Shown here one piece after another: positions 1-6,255 of a stretch of DNA of 10,817 bases. Below the pieces are notes generated by a model, which worked only from the letters and a program-made list of their open reading frames with translations, did not search any database and had not been told where the DNA came from. Numbering within the stretch: position 1 is the first letter of the stretch; every line of letters begins with the position of its first letter. Source of the DNA: Candidatus Poribacteria bacterium (lineage in GTDB: Bacteria; Poribacteria; WGA-4E; WGA-3G); NCBI GenBank assembly GCA_028818995.1, contig JAPPMR010000069.1:1-10817 (forward strand), in the 5' to 3' direction. A program made the position numbers and the translations under genes.

Positions 1-46
1 ACGACTCATAATCGTGCTGTCCGGAGTTCGACTCTCCGCACCGGCA
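1..46 (+). tRNA. 3' part of a tRNA with anticodon CAU (elongator Met or Ile2), cut by window edge
   Basis: The window opens inside the anticodon stem. Visible parts are stem ACGA, loop CTCATAA (anticodon CAU), stem TCGTG, variable loop CTGTC, T-arm CGGAG-TTCGACT-CTCCG, 3' acceptor strand CACCGGC and discriminator A. No CCA is encoded. The anticodon stem lacks the three consecutive G-C pairs of an initiator, and a true initiator lies at 9206-9279, so this is either elongator tRNA-Met or the tRNA-Ile whose C34 is converted to lysidine by TilS. The 5' half needed to decide is outside the window. The tilS start codon lies 22 nt downstream. Confidence 0.88.
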
Positions 47-68
47 TTGTTCTTTGAAGGCCCACCTC

Positions 69-1484
69 ATGGAAGCCCGTTTTGTGCAAGAGATGCATCG
101 CTTCATTTCACAGCACACGATGATTGAGGACAGAGAAACGGTGCTCGTTGCAGTCTCAGGGGGTGCTGATTCACTTGCACTACTTTACGGGTTGCATGCC
201 CTACACACACAATTAAACTGCTACCTTCACGTTGTTCACCTTGATCACGGTCTCAGGTGCGATTCTGCCGCAGACGCTGAATTTACCCATGAACATGCTG
301 CACGTTTAGGACTGCCCTTTACGAGACACGCTGTTGAATTACCACATTTAATTAAACAGTGGAAACTTTCTGTAGAGGCTGCGGGGCGTAGAGCACGTTA
401 TGAATTTTATGAATCTGTTTGTGCACAAGTAGGCGCGACTAAAGTCGCACTCGGACATCACCGAGACGATATGGTTGAAACGGTTTTGATGAATCTAATT
501 CGAGGTGCAGGATCCGATGGGTTAAAAGGGATAGCACCTATCAGAGACGGAAAGTTTATTCGTCCGCTCACAGTGTTCACCCGCCAAGAAATTGAATCGT
601 TTCTCGAATCAATAGACCTTGTGCCAAGGCAGGATTCTACAAATACGGATAAACGTTATCTCCGCAACCGAATCCGCTATGAGTTGGTGCCGCTGCTTGA
701 ACAAGATTATAATCCAAATATCAGAACAGGATTAAGTCGTACCGCTGAAGTCCTAAGTGCCGAATCGGAGTATCTTGACAGAATTGCGCGTGAGGCTTTT
801 GATGCCTGCAAACTTCCGCTATCACAATCTACATGTGTTACGTTAGATAGAGAGAAATTTCTACGGAATCACATTGCGTTGCAGAGACGGATTCTAAGGT
901 ATGGCATCACTGAGGTTTTTGGACAAGTAGAGGATTTCTATTTCGAACATTACCAAGCTATTCTCGGTCTTATCAATAGGGATCAACCGAATGCTGTGTT
1001 AGCACTGCCAAACGGCATCCAGTTCAGACGCGCTTACGAACAACTTATTTTGGAGCATACACCAGTTGAGACAGAGGATTTTGCCTATCCGCTAAATGTG
1101 CCGGGGAAGACGTTTATCTCCGCATTAAATACAGAAATCACAGCATGCTTATACGGTACACTTCCAGACGATTTTCCATCCTTACCTGATGGAACTTTTG
1201 AAGCAATGTTTGATTATAGTGAAATTCAATTGCCACTCATAATTCGCAATCGGCGAGAGGGTGACCGATTTCAACCACATGGCATGCAGGGAACAAAAAA
1301 GATTAAAGATTTTTTAATGGATGCAAAAGTGCCGCGTTGTGAACGCAATCGTATCCCAATGGTCGTATGTGGTGATGAAATTTTATGGGTCATCGGGTTT
1401 ACCACCAATGAGAAGTTCAAAATCCGACCCCAAACACGGAGGTGTCTTCACTTACATTATGGAAAAGACGAAACCGTTTCCTAA
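69..1484 (+). CDS. tilS: tRNA(Ile)-lysidine synthetase TilS
   Basis: TilS is a cytoplasmic ATP-dependent enzyme that attaches lysine to C34 of tRNA-Ile(CAU), so that the tRNA reads AUA and is charged with isoleucine. The 471-residue product has the N-type ATP pyrophosphatase P-loop SGGADS at residues 30-35, the HLDHGLR motif at 57-63, a GHHRDDMVETVLMNLIRG block, and RNRIR before the linker domain. A TilS C-terminal domain spans about 390-466 (RNRREGDRF, KKIKDFLMDAKVP, GDEILWVIGF). The length matches the long, Bacillus-like form of the family. I chose ATG at 69 because GAAGG (56-60) sits 8 nt upstream; an in-frame TTG at 54 has no ribosome site. Its 3' end overlaps hpt by 26 nt, so the two are probably co-transcribed and possibly translationally coupled. 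Confidence 0.96.
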   Translation: MEARFVQEMHRFISQHTMIEDRETVLVAVSGGADSLALLYGLHALHTQLNCYLHVVHLDHGLRCDSAADAEFTHEHAARLGLPFTRHAVELPHLIKQWKLSVEAAGRRARYEFYESVCAQVGATKVALGHHRDDMVETVLMNLIRGAGSDGLKGIAPIRDGKFIRPLTVFTRQEIESFLESIDLVPRQDSTNTDKRYLRNRIRYELVPLLEQDYNPNIRTGLSRTAEVLSAESEYLDRIAREAFDACKLPLSQSTCVTLDREKFLRNHIALQRRILRYGITEVFGQVEDFYFEHYQAILGLINRDQPNAVLALPNGIQFRRAYEQLILEHTPVETEDFAYPLNVPGKTFISALNTEITACLYGTLPDDFPSLPDGTFEAMFDYSEIQLPLIIRNRREGDRFQPHGMQGTKKIKDFLMDAKVPRCERNRIPMVVCGDEILWVIGFTTNEKFKIRPQTRRCLHLHYGKDETVS

Positions 1485-2001
1485 ATCTGTTCTGATTTCT
1501 GAATCACAGATTCGGAAGCGTATTCAGGAACTCGGTAAGCAAATATCTAAGGACTATGAAAATCAAGAACTTGTCCTTGTCTGCGTACTGAGAGGTGCAA
1601 CGTTGTTTTTCGCGGACCTCGCTCGTGAAATATCTTTACCACTTCGCTTTGAATTCTTGCAGACTTCAAGTTACCATAATAGTACAGAGTCATCTAAAGA
1701 AATACAGTTTATCCGGACAGGGAGCGATTATGTAAAACATAGACATGTCCTTATTGTAGAGGATATTATTGACACCGGACGCACCTTAAAGTTTCTTGTG
1801 GAACATCTCGGTTCATTAAACCCAAAGTCTATTAAAATCTGTGCCCTTCTGGATAAGCCATCTCGACGCGAAGTTTTTGTTCCGGTTGATTATTCAGGTT
1901 TTGAAATTCCGAACGTTTTTGTCGTCGGATATGGACTTGATCACGGACAATTGTATCGAAATTTACCATACATTGCTGTCTTGGAGAACAATCAGTATTG
2001 A
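1459..2001 (+). CDS. hpt: Hypoxanthine phosphoribosyltransferase
   Basis: This is a purine salvage enzyme that converts hypoxanthine (often also guanine) and PRPP to the nucleotide. The 180-residue product is the usual length. It has the LRGA loop at 44-47 (LKGS in many homologues), the PRPP-binding motif VLIVEDIIDTGRTL at 97-110, the LLDKPSRR segment at 130-137 and the base-binding region GFEIPNVFVVGYGLD at 147-161. The frame stays open upstream to an ATG at 1321, but homology begins only near the ATG at 1459. A GGAGGTG (1438-1444) lies 14 nt before this ATG, a long spacing, so reinitiation after tilS may contribute. tilS followed by hpt is a common bacterial gene order, often continued by ftsH, which is absent here. 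No strong terminator is visible before the next promoter. Confidence 0.95.
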   Translation: MEKTKPFPKSVLISESQIRKRIQELGKQISKDYENQELVLVCVLRGATLFFADLAREISLPLRFEFLQTSSYHNSTESSKEIQFIRTGSDYVKHRHVLIVEDIIDTGRTLKFLVEHLGSLNPKSIKICALLDKPSRREVFVPVDYSGFEIPNVFVVGYGLDHGQLYRNLPYIAVLENNQY

Positions 2002-2060
2002 TTAAAATTTCAAATTACTTCGGAAACTATTGGAATTCGCAATAATTAAGCATTTTTTTC

Positions 2061-2090
2061 TTGACAATTAATTTTATTTTTTGATACAAT
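2061..2090 (+). promoter_or_regulatory. Sigma-70-like promoter for the cytochrome c gene
   Basis: A perfect -35 box TTGACA (2061-2066) is separated by 18 bp from a -10 box TACAAT (2085-2090), in an A/T-rich spacer about 40 bp upstream of the cytochrome start codon. This suggests the cytochrome gene is transcribed separately from tilS-hpt. Transcription would start near 2097. Confidence 0.7.
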
Positions 2091-2130
2091 AATTAAAGTA
2101 TGCATATTTTTAGTCTAAAGGAGATTTTTG

Positions 2131-2916
2131 ATGCGTAAATTCGTTTCGCTTTCAATTTGCGTAGTAATATTGATAGCAGCGTTAGTGTATTTTACACAAG
2201 CACAACAGTTAGGAGAAAAAGCGCAACTTGGACGTGAACTTTTTCATGACCCAACTTTTAAGGGGACTATAAGCCCCAAAGTAGCAACTGGACTTTCTTG
2301 TTCAGACTGCCATGCCGATTTTGATGAAGCTGCAGAACCAGACGGTTTAATTCGTGCCGGACATAGCGTCATCGGTGTTCCACAACGTGGTTCAGCAAAA
2401 GGTGGAATGATTTCGGGTGCTAATTTCGCGCGAGCTGCCGGTGGTGGTGGTTTCTGTTATGAGCACTTTTTACAAAAGGTCCGCCCCGATAAAGTTAATC
2501 CCACTGCAATTCCTGCAGAGCATGCGGAAGCACTTATGGCTTATTTTGAAGCAATTTCGGGAGACAACAAAGGTCCACAGTTTGAAATGGAAATGTTAGA
2601 TGATGATGCCAAAGTGGCAGCGGGTGAAAAAATTGCTGCGATGCCTGGTGATACGGAAAACGGATGGAAACTTTACGGGCGTGCCTGCGTCGTTTGCCAT
2701 ACAACACCTTTCAAAGGTGGTGTTGGTATTCAGATCATCAGACCCGGCGGTAGATTACCACGTGATATCAACAAAACAACGGTACGCTGGGCTAAAACGA
2801 TCCGTGGTGGCGGTAGCACACTAATGCCTTTCTACGCCTCTGATATCCTCAGTGACCAAGATATAGCGGATATTGTCGCCTTTCTACGCGAGCAGCTGGA
2901 AAGTTCCGCAAGATAA
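2131..2916 (+). CDS. Secreted diheme c-type cytochrome
   Basis: The 261-residue protein carries a Sec signal peptide (hydrophobic about residues 5-20, cleavage near Ala-Gln 24-25) and two haem-attachment motifs, CSDCH at 57-61 and CVVCH at 186-190. It should therefore be a periplasmic electron-transfer protein. The N-terminal half (LGRELFHDPTF then the first CxxCH) recalls the start of diheme cytochrome c peroxidase/MauG proteins. The C-terminal half is class I cytochrome-like, with Met232 in LMPF as the likely distal ligand, followed by the terminal helix DQDIADIVAFLREQL. The first haem has no clear distal ligand; Met93 or Met136 are candidates. ATG at 2131 is favoured because AAAGGAG (2117-2123) lies 7 nt upstream; an adjacent in-frame TTG at 2128 is less likely. 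The redox partner is unknown, and peroxidase activity is not established. Confidence 0.85.
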   Translation: MRKFVSLSICVVILIAALVYFTQAQQLGEKAQLGRELFHDPTFKGTISPKVATGLSCSDCHADFDEAAEPDGLIRAGHSVIGVPQRGSAKGGMISGANFARAAGGGGFCYEHFLQKVRPDKVNPTAIPAEHAEALMAYFEAISGDNKGPQFEMEMLDDDAKVAAGEKIAAMPGDTENGWKLYGRACVVCHTTPFKGGVGIQIIRPGGRLPRDINKTTVRWAKTIRGGGSTLMPFYASDILSDQDIADIVAFLREQLESSAR

Positions 2917-2919
2917 CCT

Positions 2920-2958
2920 ATTAACTTGGCATGGATAAACCTATCTTGCCAAGTTAAT
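2920..2958 (+). terminator. Hairpin terminator after the cytochrome gene
   Basis: ATTAACTTGGCA (2920-2931) pairs perfectly over 12 bp with TGCCAAGTTAAT (2947-2958) across a 15-nt loop, beginning 3 nt after the stop codon. The following bases are T-rich but not a clean T-run, so this may be a weak terminator or an mRNA 3'-stabilising hairpin. Confidence 0.6.
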
Positions 2959-3053
2959 TATTACTTTACCCATTCTTTGTAACTGTCTTTTCGTTTTATT
3001 CGTATTTGTTAATATGCCATTATATTAATAATTACGAATAGTAGGGTTTCCCA

Positions 3054-3096
3054 AGGTTTTAGGTTACAGTATCGCTTATGCTTTAAACCTAAACCT
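3054..3096. repeat. Imperfect inverted repeat in the 2959-3165 spacer
   Basis: AGGTTTTAGGTT (3054-3065) and AAACCTAAACCT (3085-3096) are inverted copies apart from one bulged T, with a 19-nt loop. The surrounding spacer is A/T-rich; I see no gene or convincing promoter in it, although transcription of the lipoprotein gene should start there. Confidence 0.4.
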
Positions 3097-3126
3097 ACTT
3101 GTGTAAAGAGACAGAATTTTGGATAG

Positions 3127-3148
3127 ATTAGGACAAAAGTGTCCTAAT
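3127..3148. promoter_or_regulatory. Perfect 9-bp hairpin or operator upstream of the lipoprotein gene
   Basis: ATTAGGACA (3127-3135) and TGTCCTAAT (3140-3148) pair perfectly around the loop AAAG, 17 bp before the first possible start codon. In RNA it would be a stable 5'-UTR hairpin. In DNA its dyad symmetry would suit a dimeric repressor. There is no T-run, so termination is unlikely. Confidence 0.4.
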
Positions 3149-3165
3149 GTCTTAAATACAAAAAA

Positions 3166-3708
3166 ATGGGTGGAGTCATGCAGACATATAGATTTTTGGT
3201 ATTGTTTGTTTACATTTTCCTTGTTGGGTTAGGTCTAAATATTTCAGGATGCGGAGGCAGTAACTTAAATAACCCTGTTTCTGACACTGATATGGTGGAA
3301 GGGGATATAGTGGAGACTGGTGATGTCATCGTTGAATCAGAGACCTCTGAAGATGTAGGGAACGTAGAGGAAGCAGGTGAACTTGATGTAACAGTCACTG
3401 TTACGAAAAAAGCGGTCAAACCGGGAGAACAAGTAGAACTGACGGCTTCAGTTAAAGGGGTTAGAGGAACAAGTGTCGTCCTAAATTGGCTAAACATTAC
3501 TGAATATGGTGCACTTTCCGCCACCAACGATAATCCAGTAACATGGACAGCCCCCGATACGTTGGGTGAAGTAAATACGCGGGTTGAGGTTTTACAACTC
3601 GTTGTGACTGTGATCAGCGAAGTCGTTTCAGTAGGATCCACCGGCATTCAAACTGACACACAAATTCTTTCAGACACGACTGAGATATTATTGAAGGTAA
3701 CTCGTTAA
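3166..3708 (+). CDS. Lipoprotein with an Ig-like domain, function unknown
   Basis: The product has 180 residues from the ATG at 3166, or 176 from the ATG at 3178. The signal peptide RFLVLFVYIFLVGLGLNISGC ends in a lipobox I-S-G-C, with the lipidated Cys at residue 29 (25 from the second start). An acidic, low-complexity stretch rich in Glu, Asp and Val follows, then a beta-rich region (about 70-180) with KPGEQVELTASVKG, a central Trp and VTWTAPD, as in Ig-like/PKD-type domains. It is expected to be membrane-anchored and to face the periplasm or outside. The start is uncertain: 3166 has no ribosome site, and GGTGGAG (3169-3175) is only 2 nt before 3178. No catalytic motif is visible, and neither neighbour indicates a role. 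Confidence 0.75.
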   Translation: MGGVMQTYRFLVLFVYIFLVGLGLNISGCGGSNLNNPVSDTDMVEGDIVETGDVIVESETSEDVGNVEEAGELDVTVTVTKKAVKPGEQVELTASVKGVRGTSVVLNWLNITEYGALSATNDNPVTWTAPDTLGEVNTRVEVLQLVVTVISEVVSVGSTGIQTDTQILSDTTEILLKVTR

Positions 3709-3733
3709 CAACATATCAATTAGAGATAACGAA

Positions 3734-3754
3734 CTACTAAATTAGATTTAGTAG
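3734..3754. repeat. 9-bp perfect hairpin in the spacer after the lipoprotein gene
   Basis: CTACTAAAT (3734-3742) and ATTTAGTAG (3746-3754) pair perfectly around a 3-nt loop, 26 bp after the lipoprotein stop codon. No T-run follows, so termination is possible but weakly supported. I see no gene in the rest of the spacer to 3905. Confidence 0.4.
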
Positions 3755-3905
3755 GAACGTAAATCTCGCAAATATACAAATTATTGGACATTTGTCATTT
3801 TATTAGTATCCATCTCAAATAAAGCGTACGCAAGGGTCTATTAGACACTATTTATTTTAGTTCATAAAGGTAGGTTCGAGCTAGCATAACCAAATTAGGG
3901 ATAAA

Positions 3906-4721
3906 ATGAAGAAAAATTATTTTTACATTGTTGTAATTGCTTTATTTACTGTTTTTATTTTAGCACCACGAACATCTTTAGCTATTGAGATACAACATAA
4001 AGTCAGAGCAGGGGAAACATTGTCGAGAATCGCAAAAAAATATGGAGTACCCATCAAATCCATTGCTCAAGCCAACAACCTGAAGTCTATAGACCACATA
4101 CAAACCGGAAAAAAGTTAATCATTCCAATTGATGAGACTAAACTCCAAAATGCAGGGGGACCTGCAGATGGAACTTGGCATATTGTTAAAGACGGGGATA
4201 CATTATACAATATCGCGCGAAAGCACAATATTGAGGATTGGAAAGATATTCAAAAAATAAATAATATTTCCAATCCGAAACACCTCCAAATTGGGGATGA
4301 AATTTTTATTCCGGGTAATGAAAGTGTCGGTTTTAAAAATCCTTTACGAATACCTTTAATTGTAACATCACATTATGGTTATCGCAATCATCCAGTAACC
4401 GGTCATTACCGTCTGCACGAAGGTATAGATTTCCGTGCATCAACCGGCACACGAGTTTATGCTTCAAAAACAGGTAAAGTTACTTATGCATCGAGAAAAG
4501 GCGGTTACGGCAAAACAGTCTCCATACAACACGAAGATGATTACAGCACATCATACGGACACTTGTCCAGGATTTATGTATCTGTCGGTGATTTCGTCCG
4601 ACAAGGACAAGTCATCGGTTTAGTCGGAAACACCGGAATTTCAACAGGTCCCCACCTGCATTTTGAAATCAGATACAAAGGCAAAAGTGAAAACCCAGCT
4701 CGCCACCTTGATCTCCCGTGA
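3906..4721 (+). CDS. LysM-domain M23 peptidase (murein endopeptidase or amidase activator)
   Basis: The 271-residue secreted protein has a signal peptide (about 1-26, ending SLA) and two LysM peptidoglycan-binding repeats (about 29-75 and 91-137; each starts H-x-V-x-x-G-[ED]-T-L and ends near I-I-P or I-F-I-P). A C-terminal M23 zinc metallopeptidase domain spans about 150-265. All M23 metal and catalytic positions are present: H171 and D175 (HEGID), H219 (YGHLS), and H250 and H252 (HLH). It is therefore likely an active endopeptidase cutting peptide cross-links, rather than an EnvC/NlpD-type activator that has lost these residues. ATG at 3906 has AGGG (3897-3900) 5 nt upstream. The 3' end overlaps the next gene, whose product has a transglycosylase domain, so the two probably form one cell-wall remodelling unit. 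Confidence 0.93.
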   Translation: MKKNYFYIVVIALFTVFILAPRTSLAIEIQHKVRAGETLSRIAKKYGVPIKSIAQANNLKSIDHIQTGKKLIIPIDETKLQNAGGPADGTWHIVKDGDTLYNIARKHNIEDWKDIQKINNISNPKHLQIGDEIFIPGNESVGFKNPLRIPLIVTSHYGYRNHPVTGHYRLHEGIDFRASTGTRVYASKTGKVTYASRKGGYGKTVSIQHEDDYSTSYGHLSRIYVSVGDFVRQGQVIGLVGNTGISTGPHLHFEIRYKGKSENPARHLDLP

Positions 4722-6246
4722 ACGAAGATGGTTGTTCGCAGCCATCTTATTCCTCTTATTCATGGGTGTTCCCAGTGGAAAACACATCTTTTCAGATTCG
4801 GTCAACAGTCCGCACGAAATTGGAACACATCAACCGAGACCCGCAATTGGAACGCGTGGGCTCGGATTGAGTCGCGCTTTTATTAGCCATGCGGATGATG
4901 CAACAAGTCCGCTTTGGAATCCCGCAGGACTCGCATCTCTTGAACGTGGAAATCTAATTTATGATTTCTCACAAGGTGCGGTTTCCCTCGCCTATCCTAT
5001 TCACCCAATTGGTACTTTTGGCGTAAACATTCTTGATCTCAACGCTTCTGATCGTTTCTTCGTAAACCATACCTCTAACCCTATCGGCACGTTTGAGTAT
5101 GGTTATAATCAAGCCCTACTTTCGTATGCCAAGAGATTCGGGTCGGTACAATTTGGCGCAAGTACAGGATATAGTCGAGCACCTTATACAAACAGTCTCT
5201 GGGCTCCAAATTATGACGTTGGGGCACTGTTAGCACTTTCCCGTCACGCAACCGTAGGAATGCAATTTCGCGATATTAGTGGTGTCACCATTCAAGATAG
5301 AAATGGGATAATTTTAAATACATTTGAACCACAATTTGCTTTGGGGACAACACTGATACCCTATCAATTTATTAGATGGCATACCTGCTTTAATGTTACT
5401 TCACCCGGTTTTGGGACAAGTCTTGAAGTTGTGAGCGGGCCCCTTTCCGCAAACGTTGGTTCACTTTTTTCCTTTGACACTGGAACCCCTACTCATTCAT
5501 GGAGTTTAGGAATCGCATTCAAAAATTGGGGTAAGCAAACCTACTATACTTTTTTGAACCAAGATAATCTAAGATATAAGCATCTCCTTGCAATCGGTTT
5601 CACTTTTGGTGGAGCAAAACAAATGTCCAGCGAACCTATACCCAGTAGCACACCTGCAAGTGTGTCATCGCAAACTCAGGATAAACCTGACCCTAAAGGT
5701 ACCGGAACGCCTATTAGCAGTAAACCTGACGATCCGAAACTGAAAAAAATTGAACCTACTGAATATTCTTCAAAAAAGAAGAGTATTCAAATTGCCAAAA
5801 AATACAACATCTCTATAGAACTGATGTTAGCTATTATTTATGTAGAATCAAAATTTAATCCTGTGGCAGTGTCAAAAACTGGAGCAGGCGGCTTAATGCA
5901 GATGGTGCCCGCAACTGCAAGGGAGTATGGCTTAAAAGTGCCAAGATACTCCAATAAACTTAAGCCAAATTTTGATATAAAAGTAGATGAGCGCTTTGAC
6001 ACCGAGAAAAATCTCAATGCGGGATTGGTCTATTTCAACTACCTTTTAAAGAAATATCTCAATAATTTAACTTTGGCACTCGGGGCATATAATGTCGGCC
6101 CCGGCAGAGTGAAAATAAGAGGTCCTCTTCCCAGTAGAGGTAGAAAATACGCTGAGAACGTGCTAAACCGTCGAAACTTATATCGTAACGATCCAAAATT
6201 ATTGGAAACTGATTTGAAGCGATTAGAAATTATACTGAACAATTAG
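4687..6246 (+). CDS. PorV/PorQ-like outer-membrane domain fused to a lytic transglycosylase (SLT) domain
   Basis: Numbering is from a GTG start (519 residues). A signal peptide comes first (RERR then hydrophobic 16-26). Residues about 54-309 resemble PorV/PorQ-family outer-membrane beta-barrels: IGTRGLGLSRAF (54-65), a DDATSPLWNPAGLASL segment (WNPAGL near 77-82) and alternating beta-rich segments. A Pro/Ser/Lys-rich linker (about 310-360) leads to an SLT lytic transglycosylase domain (about 365-480) with catalytic Glu387 in VESKFNP, GLMQM at 402-406 and AYNVGPGRV at 467-475. Such enzymes cleave MurNAc-GlcNAc bonds to give anhydro-muropeptides. An insert follows the GLMQ block (near RYSNKLKPNF). 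I chose GTG at 4687 because AAAGG (4677-4681) lies 5 nt upstream; TTG at 4663 or ATG at 4762 are alternatives, the latter cutting the signal peptide. It overlaps the M23 gene by 35 nt. The barrel assignment is less sure than the SLT domain. Confidence 0.87.
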   Translation: MKTQLATLISRERRWLFAAILFLLFMGVPSGKHIFSDSVNSPHEIGTHQPRPAIGTRGLGLSRAFISHADDATSPLWNPAGLASLERGNLIYDFSQGAVSLAYPIHPIGTFGVNILDLNASDRFFVNHTSNPIGTFEYGYNQALLSYAKRFGSVQFGASTGYSRAPYTNSLWAPNYDVGALLALSRHATVGMQFRDISGVTIQDRNGIILNTFEPQFALGTTLIPYQFIRWHTCFNVTSPGFGTSLEVVSGPLSANVGSLFSFDTGTPTHSWSLGIAFKNWGKQTYYTFLNQDNLRYKHLLAIGFTFGGAKQMSSEPIPSSTPASVSSQTQDKPDPKGTGTPISSKPDDPKLKKIEPTEYSSKKKSIQIAKKYNISIELMLAIIYVESKFNPVAVSKTGAGGLMQMVPATAREYGLKVPRYSNKLKPNFDIKVDERFDTEKNLNAGLVYFNYLLKKYLNNLTLALGAYNVGPGRVKIRGPLPSRGRKYAENVLNRRNLYRNDPKLLETDLKRLEIILNN

Positions 6247-6255
6247 GAACCAGAC

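Noticed and set aside
1321..1458. 46-residue N-terminal extension of hpt
   Set aside because: It lies inside the tilS coding sequence in another frame, has no similarity to the family, and the internal ATG at 1459 gives the normal length.
3210..3647. 145-codon minus-strand open frame opposite the lipoprotein gene
   Set aside because: Its Ser/Thr/Pro-rich composition mirrors the Glu/Val/Asp-rich sense gene. It has no signal or motif, while the sense frame has a lipobox.
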